Of a stretch of 64,000 nt of DNA, positions 21,810 to 33,411 are shown one piece after another (within the stretch, counting starts at the first letter, position 1; each line of letters opens with the position of its first letter). The notes beneath the pieces were generated by a model. That model did not search any database. It was not told the DNA's origin and was given only the letters and a program-made list of their open reading frames with translations. A program made the position numbers and the translations under genes. The stretch lies in contig CM075670.1 in assembly GCA_037962975.1 (NCBI GenBank), forward strand, positions 150,540,501 through 150,604,500, in the 5' to 3' direction. Origin of the DNA: Clitoria ternatea. Lineage: Eukaryota > Streptophyta > Magnoliopsida > Fabales > Fabaceae.

Positions 21810-23257
21810 CCGGGTAGATGCCATGTATGATTGGCATACCCAACAGGGTCACTTCCACCCCTTCTCCATGACAGGTAACAACTAATCTTTTGTGTCCTTT
21901 TGCGTTAGGTTCCTCAATTACGGACCTCTCTGGTCCCCTTGATATGGACATTGGGGACAATGTTTAGTTTTAGTTTGGGGTGAGAGGTACACAAAAGTTG
22001 AGCTCGTTCTTTCTTTATTTCTTTTTATTTTTGTTTATTTTTATTTTTTGGTTCATTTGTATGATTGTATGCTTATGTTCCGGTTCATTTGCATGATTGT
22101 ATGTCTACTCATATGCCTTAGGCTAGCATTGATTGCTAATTGCAGTTATTATTATCTATATAACATGTAATGTAGATTGGTTAGATTTTAAGCATTACTT
22201 GGGTGAATCTTGTATAAAAAAAATAAAAAAATAAAATAATAAAATAATAATAATTGACTGTTATTCTTGCCAAAATTATTACTCCGCATGATGACTGTGT
22301 TTCTTTGATTAGGCTAATTACCACTGTGAGCTTTTGAGAGGATAGGGTGTTCAGTTCATTAATTAAAAATGCCCATTTTTTTTGGCTGAGTGATTTAGAC
22401 ATTTTTAGGCACTCTAGAACTTGGCTTTTGACCTTTCAAAACGGTTTATGAATGCATGATTGGAATGAAAAAGGCAAAATTTAGGTTTTTGTTTCTTTAA
22501 CCTTAGAATTTGTTGAGACATAATCCACTAGTTGCCCCTTTTAAGCCATGAAATGATATGAGTTTCTTTGAAAGCCTTGAATGATATATAAAAAGGGGTA
22601 AGTGAACTAAATATGGATGATTTGAAAAAGTGAATTGAGAAACACAAACTAAGATAGTTTGGGGTGTGTGATTCAAAGAAAAAAAAAGATAAGGAGTTAA
22701 GTTTCATGCATAAAAGAAGAAAAGAAAAAGAAATAGAAAATAAATGAATCATACTCCTTATGGTTTGAATGTAGAAAAAGTTATTGAATTAAGGTTTGCT
22801 TGCCTCTTGTGATATTTCTCTTCTTACAGAAATTAAGCCCTTTGCATTTCTTTTTTCTTGGTTTCCATTCCTATGTTATGAATCCCCTAGCCCCAATACA
22901 ACCCTTTAAAAAACTTTTGACCAATGCATGTTTTCTTGATAATTGTGGAGTCTGTGGTTAATTGCTAAGCCTATGGTAGTGTTTAGAATGTTGTGGTTTG
23001 AGTGGCTTGAAACACAAGCACATACACTGAGTGGAAAGTGAGAAAGAGTACCCTAGGTCTAATCTTTGTGAACATGGTTTGACCATTGATTATGGTATAT
23101 TCTGGTAGTCTATGCAGTCTTTTAAAAACACAAAAATAAAGAAAATAAATAAACAAAAGATTCCTTAAATTTGTTTGGGTCTACTGATCTTTCATTACAT
23201 GCTTGTATGGATTCAGTGATTGCTTGAGGACAAACAATGTTTTAGTTAGGGGTATTT
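21810..23257 (+). other. E3 3' non-coding region
   Basis: No gene. Contains a stem-loop ACATTG-GGGA-CAATGT (21948-21963) followed by AGTTTGGGGTGA (21972-21983), conserved blocks such as TAGTTGCCCCTTTT (about 22530) that recur in E4 and E5, and the terminal stem-loop TTGCTTG-AGGA-CAAACAA (23220-23237) before a degenerate polypurine tract. Confidence 0.7.
21948..21983 (+). other. Internal stem-loop plus polypurine module of E3
   Basis: ACATTG, loop GGGA, CAATGT, then AGTTTGGGGTGA. Equivalent modules lie at 32255 in E4 and 41832 in E5. Confidence 0.65.
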
Positions 23258-23668
23258 TGATAAGTGTGTATTGTGTGCTATTTTTGGTTGTTTTTAGGTT
23301 TCTTTGCATATTGTTCATGTTTGATTCCCTTGATTTTGAATCTTTTCCACACATATTACTTGGTTGTTCTTATTTTGTAGGATTAATGATATTTTAGGTC
23401 TCTTTTGAGGAAAAATGGCAAAGTAGATGAAAGAAGAGACTTCTAAAGCCTTTAAGAGTGCATTTTTGGCAAGATTGAAGGAAACCACTGCTAGTGGGGG
23501 ATAACCACTGGCTGTGGTTAGCACTAGAAGGAAGGGAAAAGCAGGTCAGAGACCACCACTGGCCATGGTTATCCACCACTAGTCATGGTGGGCACTGGGG
23601 AACACTAAGGAGCCTTGTTGAAGCAAAAAGGAACAAGTCAGAAGTAACCACTGGCCGTGGTTTTGCAC
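23258..23668 (+). repeat. E3 3' LTR, first part
   Basis: Starts TGATAAGTGTGTATTG after the 3' stem-loop. Carries AACCACTGG words at about 23480-23665. It is cut at 23668 by E4 and resumes at 36274 after the TSD TGCAC. Confidence 0.88.
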
Positions 23669-23929
23669 TGATAAGTGCTTTATAACACAATAAATTAGAT
23701 CTAGTTTACTTAGGATTTTAATCATTATGCACTGTATTTCCTTTATTTATTGTGATTTTTGCTTTCTTTCCACTATATTCTACTTGGGTATGTTATTTTG
23801 CAGAAATTAAGGTAATAAAGGGTCAATAACAAGAGAAAAATGACCATAAAATGATAAAGAAACAAGAAGAACAAGCCCAAAGTGGAAAGAACTCTCTTTT
23901 TATGCTAAATTCCGACTCAGAATGATGAA

Positions 23930-25150
23930 ATCCGAGTAGAATGACTCAAAAATGATCAAATCCGAGTAGGGAGACTCAGTATGGAGCGTTGCCGAGTGAA
24001 ATACTTCCCTGTTGGAGGTGAATCCGAGTAGAAGGTTCCCTATCAAAGCCATTCTGAGTAAAAAATGGCTGACCTTGATGAAATATGTCCCTGTTAGAGG
24101 TGAATCCGAGTAGAAGCTGTCCGACTACAACTACTCCGAGTGAAAAAAGGGACTGATCTTGAATAAATACTGCCCAAAGCTATTGTCCGAGTGAAGGAAT
24201 GCTGACTGAAGCAGGTCTGATTGGGGAACAAGTGTTTTTATGGGCAAAAACTGTCTCCGAGTGGACCATTGTCCGAGCAGAAGAAGCCACAGAATGAATA
24301 AACTGTTGAATAAGGAGGTCTCTGAGTGGTGGCATTAGGAGAAGATGGCATTCTCAAGCAAAGAACAAGGCATTTTTGAGTAGTGTGCCTCTTCAAGGAA
24401 AGATCCGACCAGGGAATGAATCACTTTCGGGCAGACTCTCAAGTTTCAAACTAAGCCCGAGTTAGATTCCAAAGAAAGCACATCCGAGTGAGTAGGGGCA
24501 GAGAGCTGTATTTCTGAGCAAAGCAAGGCTCGGACATGGGAAGAGCTTCTATCGGCCAGATTCCAGACTCTCTCAAAGCTCCAAATTTCTGAGAGAAAAG
24601 TAGGGCCGACCCCCGATTGAAAACAACCGAATGGATTAATTGACGATTGAAGGTAATTCCGAGTGGAAATCAACTCGGACTTCCGAGTGAAGGTGTCTGA
24701 GTGTATCATTTGAATGAGTAAAGGAAGGGTCGTTCTTGATTGAATTATTCCCAAGCAAATCTGAGCAAGTTTTCTCTGAGTGGTTCAATTCCAGAGACAT
24801 ATCCGAGTGAAACAGTGAAAAAAGACTTCCCAATCCTGAGTGAGCCACTTTTCAGTCGGTTCCGAGTCCCTCTTCAGTCAATTCCGAGCAACTTTTTAAT
24901 CAGTACCGAGTGAATCACTTTTCAATCGGTTCTGAGTCACTCTTCAGTCGGTTCCGATTGAATGTTTCAATCAGAGGCGTTTTTTTAGTCACTCGTCAGT
25001 CACTTTTCAGTCAGTCTTCAGTCACTCTTCACTCGTCCCTTCCTCACAGCTACAACACCGACTCTCCTTACAGCAACTCAACACCGTCCTGTTCCTACCA
25101 ACACCGTCCAGCAAAGCAACACGAAGCAAGCTTTCACTCAGTCTTTTGTG
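23930..25150 (+). repeat. CCGAGTG word field in the E4 LTR
   Basis: Several dozen copies of CCGAGTG, TCCGAGTAG and TCTGAGTG (turning into CACTCTTCAGTC near the end), irregularly spaced. Repeated in the 3' LTR (33650-34800). Confidence 0.8.
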
Positions 25151-25490
25151 TATGAACAACACCTTTTCCACTCGGATTATTTCCCACTGTGGGTGTATAC
25201 CGACTAAAGCACCAAATCCGAGTCAGAAGGAGAAAGCCGACCTATATTTCCACCGAATGCCCATGCTGACTTGGATTTCCACTATCCAAGTGGATCCTTG
25301 ACTTGTGGGGGGTGGCTGACAACAAGACAAAGGAGAAACCCACTAGCCGCCATTCCCTATAGCTGTTTAGGTGCAAGTTGTTCCTCTACCACACCATCCA
25401 GGCTGTATCCAAGCTGACCTAGTGGGGCGGCTGACTACAAAACAAAAGAAGAAGCCCCACTTGCCACCGATTGTTAACGCTCCCCATTTC

Positions 25491-25498
25491 TATAAATA
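25491..25498 (+). promoter_or_regulatory. TATA box of the E4 5' LTR
   Basis: TATAAATA after a GC-rich stretch and followed by GGGGGAAGTC; equivalent to 35095-35102 in the 3' LTR. Strong plant-type core promoter. Confidence 0.65.
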
Positions 25499-25554
25499 GG
25501 GGGAAGTCTAAAGCCAAAATAAGGACGGACAACATCACTTCAATTCATTTTTGT

Positions 25555-25795
25555 ACTTTAAATTCCTTTTCTTTCCTTTCTCTCTTTTGTTCTCTTCCTT
25601 TTTTTTCGTTCCTTTTTTCTTTCTTTCTTTTCTTTGTTTTTGTTTTTGTTCCATTTTCTTTTCTCGTTTTCTTTTCCTTTTCTTTTCTTCTTTTTTTCGT
25701 TTTCTTTCTCTTTTCTTTCTCTTTTTTGTTTTTCTTTCTCTGTCCCATTTCTCTTTTATTTTCTTTTTCTTTTTTTATTTTAAGAGTTATGATTT
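25555..25795 (+). repeat. Polypyrimidine tract downstream of the E4 TATA box
   Basis: About 240 bases almost wholly T and C (TTTTCTTTCTTTCTC type). It begins about 60 bases after the TATA box, so it lies in the transcribed leader. The open frames on both strands here are compositional. Confidence 0.8.
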
Positions 25796-26698
25796 GTAAA
25801 AGTGAATGTTCTAATTTGCAATTGATGGAGGAATATTGCAACAAGGAAATACAGTGGTAAATTATTCTGAGCTTTTGGAGAAACCCGTAAGTCTTTATTT
25901 TTACCATGACTTGTATGTTTTATTTTTCCAATATTTATATGAATTTGAATTATTTCATGAGTAACTAAATTAATTATCTTGGGATAAAATGGGTATGATA
26001 ATATTTTATATTAATATTATTTTGACTTTAAATTAAATAAATTTCTATTTTCCATTTAGTTCAAAAAATGCTCAATGCTCTTAGTAATTCCTAACAATAA
26101 CCTAAGTGATAAAACTGTATACTTGCGGGTATATTAGTAAGTTTCAGTAATTAAGAGAATCGAGAGATTTATTGTTACTGGAAAGTTTTTGAACTAAGCC
26201 TAAGTTTTTGAAATACTTTTTGTGACCTCGGTAAAACCGTGAAAGTAATCAAAATCTTTTGGGGAATTTTAAAAAGGGATTTTCACAAAACAATAATGAG
26301 CCTTTTCTAAGGATTAAGCAGCGCTTTCCATAGGTTAGGTACATTAATAGGATTCCTAGAGGAACATATTAATTAGCTTAAGGAAAATTCGCCTTGGAAA
26401 ACTTAATTTGATTCTTATTTATGAAAAGTTAAAATTCATTAACATAAAATAGAGTCTTGATCCCCCGAAATCCCAAGATATTCTCAACTCTGATTTTTAA
26501 GTGTCTAGAAAATTTGGTTTATTTATTCGTATTTTGAGCAACTTAATTTTGTGCTTTATTTTACAAAAACCTTAAAAATCAATTGTGTGGATAATTAAAT
26601 TTCAATATGCTGGTACTTTGAACACAGTCCCTGTGGAGAACGATAATCTTTTATATTACGCGACATAACCCGTGCGCTTGCGGGCCCTGTCAAGTTTT

Positions 26699-26716
26699 TG
26701 GCGCCATTGCCGGGGA
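26699..26716 (+). other. E4 primer-binding site
   Basis: TGGCGCCATTGCCGGGGA, six bases after the LTR end. It is the Asp-tRNA-type PBS used by Athila and Tat elements. Confidence 0.85.
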
Positions 26717-26895
26717 CTGTTGTCCCTCAAATACCGGCAATATTGAAATTCAATTAGATCATACTTGTTAATATTTTTATTTTTATTTTTATTTTTATTT
26801 TGTTTTGTAATCTTGTATTTTGTTCTTTATTTTGTGTATCTGTTGTTGTTTTATTTTTGTGATTATTTGTTTTATTTGTCATTTACTTTCTTTTT

Positions 26896-29800
26896 ATGCG
26901 ACGAAGCCGTAGTGTCGATCTAAACTTAGGATTTGACCCTGAGATAGAACATACCCTTAGAGCTTTAAGCAAATAACAAAAACAACAAAAAGAAAAACAA
27001 ATGGCAGACCAACATAGACCCTTAAGAGATTTTGCCGCTCCAAGTACAAATGGAAGAGGATCTAGCATCCTTAGACCCATAGTGGAGGCTAACAATTTTG
27101 AATTGAAGCCTTCATTACTCTCAATGGTTCAACAGAACCAATTCAGAGGATTACCATTTGAAGATCCAAATCTTCACCTTCAAATCTTTCTTGAATACTG
27201 TGACACCCTGAAGATGAACGGAGCCACCAATGATGCCATTCGCTTGAGACTTTTCCCTTTCTCTTTAAGAGATAAAGCGAGGGCGTGGTTATACTCTCTT
27301 CCTGAAGGATCCATCACGACTTGGGAACAATTGTCCAGTGCTTTTATCAATAAATGGTACCCAAGAAACAAGACTGATGTGCTGAGAAAACAAATCATAA
27401 ATTTTTCACAAAAAGATGATGAATCCTTATATGAAGCCTGGGAAAGATACAGGGAGTTGCTAAGAGAATATCCTCACCATGGGATAGAAAGGTGGTTGAC
27501 AATCCATATTTTCTATAATGGACTAACTTCCACACAAAAGATCTCTTTAGATGCTACAGCTGGAGGAGCCTTCATGAGTAAAAATGTTGATGAAGCTGAG
27601 AACCTGATTGAGGAAATAGCTCAAAACACTCACCAGTGGAACTCTGAGAAAGGATTACCTGCTAAAACACCAGGTAAGTATTCTGTTGATGCTCTTTCCC
27701 TACTTTCTGCCAAAGTTGAAGCATTAACATTAAAACTTGATAAAATAGGGTCAACAGGTGCTACTAATATTGTTTGTGAAGTTTGTGGTGTTCTAGGACA
27801 TAGAGCTACAAACTGCCATTTAGCAATGACCCCTAATCAAGAACAAGAAATACATCAGGTGAATGCTATTGGAAACTATGGTGGAAATTATCAAGGTAAC
27901 TACAGACCTCCACAAGGTCCACCTGGCTTCCAAAATAAGCCACCTCAATTCCAAAGTAACTACAAACCTCAACAAGGAACCTATATTCCACAAAAATCAA
28001 AGCTAGAATCCTTGATGGAGACGTTTGTAGCTACTTAACTTAAACAAAATGATGAATTCTCTGATGCAATAAAAAACTTGGCTTCAAAAGTGGACTCTCT
28101 TACCACTCACAACAAAATACTGGAAAATCAAATTGCCCAACAAGCCTCCTATTCTCAAAGAGCACCAGGAACATTTCCTGGAAAACCAGAGGCTGGACCG
28201 TCTAACAAAACCATGGTTGTCACTCTTAGGAGTGGTACTCAATATGATGGACCAGTTGACAAGACTACAAAGGAGGAAAAGAAAGTGGATGAATCTTCAT
28301 CTCATCCAGTGATTGAAGAAGAGAAACCACAAGAGAAGAAGGAGGAGGTTAAGCCATATCAACCTCCCATTCCATTTCCTCAGCGCTTGGCTAAAGCAAA
28401 GTTGGACAAATAATTTGGTAAGTTTCTTGATGTTTTAAAGAAATTATATATCAATATTCCCTTCACAGATGCTTTGCAACAAATGCCCACATATGCAAAG
28501 TTCCTAAAGGACATTTTGTCCAACAAAAGAAGACTGGAGGAAGATGGTACAATTGCACTTACTGAAGAGTGCAGTGCTCTAATTCAAAGAAAGCTTCCAC
28601 CCAAGCTCCAAGATCCAGGTAGTTTCTCTATTCCTTGCATGATTGGTGACATGAATATAGATAAAGCATTGTGTGATTTAGGAGCGAGTGTGAGTTTAAT
28701 GCCATTATCTGTTGCTGAAAAGTTAGGATTGGGTGAACTGAAACCTACTAGGATGTCTTTACAATTGGCTGATAGATCTGTAAAATATCCTGTAGGAATT
28801 TTAGAGGATGTTCCTATTAAGATAGGAAAATTTTTATACCTGCTGACTTTGTTGTGTTTGAAATGGACGAAGATTCTTTGATTCCTATTATTTTAGGTAG
28901 ACCATTTTTAGCAACTACAGGTGCTGTGATCGATGTCAAGAATGGTAAGTTGTCTCTAACTGTTGGAGATCAAAAGTTTGATTTTAACTTGAAAAATATT
29001 TTAGAAAAACCTTTTAATGATGTTTGCTGTAGTATGGATTTTGTTGAACAAGTGGTAAAGGAAGCAACCCTTCCTAATGACCCACTTGAAACTATTTTCA
29101 TGATTGAGCCGACAGAAACATTTGATTGCTCTGAGGCCCCACTAAAACATGATACTGAGGTCATAGGTGACAAAGTGGTAAACCCCAATGTGGAATTAAA
29201 ACCTTTACCAGCTTCTTTAAGGTATGAGTTTCTTGGTCCTAATTCCACATATCCTGTGATTGTTAATGCTGAATTGAATCCGTGTGAAACTGAAAAACTT
29301 TTAAAACAACTTAGGTTGTATAGAAAGGTAATAGGTTATACAATGGATGACATCAAAGGGATTAGCCCTTCTCTATGTATGCACAGGATTACTGTAGAAG
29401 ATGAAAGTAGGCCCACAGTAGAACCACTTAGGAGATTAAATCCAAAAATACAAGAAGTGGTTAAAAAAGAAATTTTGAAATTGCTTGATGCTGGAGTCAT
29501 ATATCCTGTTGATAGTAGTAAATGGGTAAGTCCTGTTCATGTGGTGCCTAAAAAAGGGGGAATAACTGTGATTGAAAATGATAAACATAACTTGATTCCT
29601 ACTAGGATTGTCTCTGGTTGGCGCATGTGCATTGATTATAGGAAGTTACATAGTGCCACGAAAAAAGAACATTTTCCTCTCCCTTTTATTGATCAGATGC
29701 TTGAAAGACTTGCAAAACACTCTTAATTCTGTTATTTGGATGGGTATTCAGGTTTTCATCAAATTCCTATTCATCCATCTGATCAAGAAAAGACTACCTT

Positions 29801-32096
29801 CACTTGCCCTTATGGGACTTATGCTTACAGACGTATGCCTTTTGGTCTGTGTAATGCACCTGCGACTTTTCAAAGGTGTATGCAAGCAATTTTTTCTGAC
29901 CTTATTGAAAATGTGATGGAAGTCTTTATGGATGATTTTTCAGTGCATGGTTTGGATTTTGATAATTGTTTAACAAATTTGTACCAAGTCTTGCAGCATT
30001 GTGAAGAGACCAATCTGGTCTTAAACTGGGAAAAATGCCATTTTATGGTAAGAGAAGGCATAGTTCTTGGACATCTGGTGTCTGAGAGAGGTATAGAAGT
30101 AGATAAGGCTAAAGTGGAAGTGATTGAAAAATTGCCTCCACCTACAAATGTGAAAGGTATTCGGAGTTTTCTTGGACATGCAGGGTTTTACCGTTGGTTC
30201 ATTAAAGATTTCTCCAAAATCACAAAGCCTCTTACAACTCTTCTGGGTAAGGATGTGCCTTTCAATTTTGATTCATCTTGTATGGAAGCTTTTTGCAAGA
30301 TTAAGCAAGCTCTAATCTCTGCCCCCATCGTGCAACCCCCTAATTGGAAACTCCCGTTCGAGTTAATGTGCGATGCGAGTGATTACGCAGTGGGGGCTGT
30401 ATTGGGGCAACGAAAGGATAAAAAGCTCCATGTAATTCATTATGCCAGCCGGACGCTAGATGATGCTCAGGTAAATTATGCCACAACTGAAAAAGAACTG
30501 TTAGCTATTGTCTTTGCTTTTGATAAATTTAGATCTTACTTGGTAGGTTCACATGTTACTGTTTACACTGACCACTCTGCCATTAAGTATCTATTGAATA
30601 AAAAGGAAGCAAAGCCTAGGTTAATTAGGTGGATTCTAATATTGCAAGAATTTGACTTGGAAATTAAGGATAAGAAGGGTACCGAGAACTTGGTCGCTAA
30701 CTACCTATCTAGGTTGACATCTGAAAAAGAAGAAATAGATAATATTCCCATCAATGAATCTTTTTCAGATGAACAACTCTTGAGTCTTAGTATCCAACGT
30801 GTTCCTTGGTATGCTGATTTTGTAAATTTTCTTGCATGTGGTATCTTACCTCCTGATCTTAGCTTTCAGCAAAGGAAAAAGTTTTATGCAGATGTCAAGC
30901 ATTATTATTGGGATGAACCACTCCTATTCAAGCAATGTGCAGATGGTTTAATTAGGAGGTGTGTTTCACAAGATGAGGTCCATGCTATCTTGGATCATTT
31001 CCATTCTCTTTCCTGTGGAGGGCACATGAGTACCTCTAAGACAGCTGCTAAAATATTACAAGCTGGGTTCTATTGGCCAAATATTTTTATGGATGTACGT
31101 AAGTATGTTCTAACTTGTGATGCTTGCCAAAGAACAGGTAACATTGGTAAGAGACATGAAATGCCATTGAATACCATTTTAGAATTTGAATTGTTTGATG
31201 TATGGGGTGTTGATTTTATGGGACCTTTCCCTTCCTCTTTTGGAAATTAGTTCATATTAGTGGCAGTTGACTATGTGTCAAAATGGGTGGAAGCCATTGC
31301 TTCACCCCATTCTGATGCTAAGACTGTTATTAAACTTTTTAAGAAAATAATATTTCCAAGGTTTGGGGTCCCAAAATGTGTTATAAGTGATGAAGGGTCT
31401 TATTTTATTGAGAAAACTTTTCAGACCCTTCTAAAGAAATATGGAGTTAGGCATAAGGTTGCTACACCTTATCACCCACAAACTAGTGGACAAGTTGAGG
31501 TATCTAATTGGGAAATTAAAAATATTCTTCAAAAAGTGGTGAATACATCATGTAAGGATTGGTCTATTAAGTTAGATGATTCCTTATGGGCGTATCGAAC
31601 AACATACAAAACTCCCATTGGAACCACACCTTTTAAGCTAGTATATGGGAAGCCCTGTCATTTACCTGTTGAGCTAGAATATAAATCTTTTTGGGCTGTT
31701 AAAACTCTTAACTTTGATCATAAGGCTGCAGGTGAACGTAGGTTGTTGGAATTAAATGAGCTTGAAGAACTTCGTCTAGATGCATACGAAAATGCCAGAA
31801 TTTATAAAGAAAAAACCAAACAATGGCATGATCGTCACATCCAATGGAGAACATTTAATCCAGGTGATATGGTTTTACTATTTAATTCCAGATTGAAGCT
31901 TTTTCCAGGTAAACTGAGATCCCGATGGTCGGGACCATTCAAGGTGACAAAAGTCTTTCCCTTTGGAGCTGTCGAACTATGGAGCGAGAAATCTGGTACA
32001 TTTAGGGTAAATGGACAGAGAGTAAAGCACTACTTGACAGGTCAACCAATACAACAAGCAAGTGACTTGGACTTGTTTGATGCTCCTGATGAGTAA
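26896..32096 (+). pseudogene. E4 Gag-Pol polyprotein with five stops and one frameshift
   Basis: An ATG at 26896 opens a frame (MRRSRSVDLNLGFDPEIE) leading into Gag. Gag signatures: FRGLPFEDPNLHLQIF, LRLFPFSLRDKARAWL, YEAWERYRELL, and a CX2CX4HX4C knuckle (CEVCGVLGHRATNC, about 27776). Protease DLGAS near 28676. RT FMDDFSV near 29930, RNase H MCDASDYAVGAVLGQ, integrase GVDFMGPFPSSF then core and GPF region to 32096. Internal stops: 26974-26976, 28036-28038, 28411-28413, 29724-29726, 31248-31250. A frameshift lies near 28830. SNWEIK replaces the usual SNREIK after the catalytic Glu region. Confidence 0.92.
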
Positions 32097-32143
32097 ATCC
32101 AAACGGTGAGAAGTCTGGCTGAAGACGTTAAACTTAGCACTTG

Positions 32144-32159
32144 TGGGGAGGTAACCCCA
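32144..32159 (+). other. Post-pol hairpin of E4
   Basis: TGGGG, loop AGGTAA, CCCCA, with a possible extra G-T pair outside. It lies 48 bases after the pol stop. Confidence 0.7.
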
Positions 32160-32254
32160 TGTCTTTATTTTCATTTTAAGCTTTAAAAACAATGTCAAAT
32201 GCTGGTTTGGGGTTCCTACAAGTAAGTTTTCTTATCCTTTTATTATCCATTTTA

Positions 32255-32290
32255 ACATTGAGGACAATGTCAAATTCTGGTTTGGGGTGG
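32255..32290 (+). other. Internal stem-loop plus polypurine module of E4
   Basis: ACATTG (32255-32260), AGGA, CAATGT (32265-32270), then GGTTTGGGGTGG. Same order and spacing as the 3' module but with a different stem. Confidence 0.7.
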
Positions 32291-33373
32291 TAGATAAGAA
32301 AACTTAACTGTTTTGTTTACGTTGTGTAATTGTTATTTTATTTTGCATGTGTGTTTTCCTTGTTTTGTTTGTAATCTTGTAATTTACCATGATTGCATGA
32401 TAGATTTACTTTGAACTCAAGGCTAAAGTATCTAAGGACCCTAAAATTTTGAGTAAAATTTTCAAAATTTGATTGTTTAAATGCCAAATCAATGTTTAAT
32501 TGAACCTTATGTGATTAAAATTTTCTTTGAAAAGACTTTCCATGGTTAGACTTGAGCCAAAATGGGTTATTTATCAAACAAATTTTCAAAACCCATATGT
32601 TTTTGATTGAGTGAATCTTATAGTCATTAATATTCTAGAACTTGTTTTTCAACCGATTCAAAATGGTTTTTGATTATATGTCTTAGGATGATAAAGGCAC
32701 AATTAGGTCTTATTCTTAAGCCTCAGAATTTTGCATAATTTGACCCCTAGTTGCCCCTTTTGAGCCTAAAAGTGAAAATTTTTCCTTGAAGCCTTTCATT
32801 AACTGATCTTCTCTTAATGGTGAAAAAGTTAGAAATTTAGTGGAGCAAAGAAATAAAAAAGGACTTAAGAAAAATATGTATGGGATGCAAAGAAAAGCAA
32901 GAAAAAGAAAAGAAAATCAAAAGGATGATATTGAATGAATTCCAAAAAGTCCATAAAAGTTCAAAAATATGCTCTGTTAAATTTATGATGATAACTTGAA
33001 TCATTCATGACTATTAAAGCCCTTTTATATTCCATTTTTCTTGAAATTCCTACCTTGACAATACAACCCAAGGCCACGTTACAACCTTTGAAAGACCTTT
33101 AGACTTTGACATATTTTCTATCTAAACTTTGGAGTTTCTGGTTTATTAACAAGCTTATGGTAATATTTTTTGACTATGATGATTTGAGAGATACACAAAC
33201 CTTGAAACACTTGAGTGAAGATTGTGAGAAGAGTATCTAAAGTCTTGACATTGAAAATTGATTCACATAAGAAAAAAATAAAATTGGCATTTGAATAAAT
33301 CTTTTTCTCTATTTTGGATTCCTTAGTTTATTAAGCTTAGTGTTTTCTGTGTCTTATCTTGTGAATATGGTGA

Positions 33374-33408
33374 TTGCTTGAGGACAAGCAATATTTTGGT
33401 TTGGGGTA
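33374..33408 (+). other. 3' stem-loop plus polypurine tract of E4
   Basis: TTGCTTG-AGGA-CAAGCAA at 33374-33391, then GGTTTGGGG ending 3-4 bases before the 3' LTR. Confidence 0.75.
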
Positions 33409-33411
33409 TAC

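Larger units (their letters stand above)
23669..26692 (+). repeat. E4 5' LTR (3024 bp)
   Basis: U3 is full of CCGAGTG/TCCGAGT words (about 23930-25150). TATAAATA at 25491-25498. A pyrimidine-rich tract of about 240 bp follows (25555-25795). Compared with the 3' LTR it has an extra 137-bp stretch (about 24754-24890) and differences in the pyrimidine tract. Confidence 0.93.
32097..33411 (+). other. E4 3' non-coding region
   Basis: No ORF. Holds the post-pol hairpin, a partial copy of a polypurine module (about 32190-32215), a full module ACATTG-AGGA-CAATGT plus GGTTTGGGGTGG (32255-32290), a conserved block around 32747 (TAGTTGCCCCTTTT), and the terminal module TTGCTTG-AGGA-CAAGCAA (33374-33391) with GGTTTGGGGTATAC before the LTR. 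Confidence 0.75.

Noticed and set aside
25545..25907. Lys/Glu-rich open frame on the minus strand and Phe-rich ones on the plus strand
   Set aside because: They are produced by the polypyrimidine tract in the E4 LTR leader.
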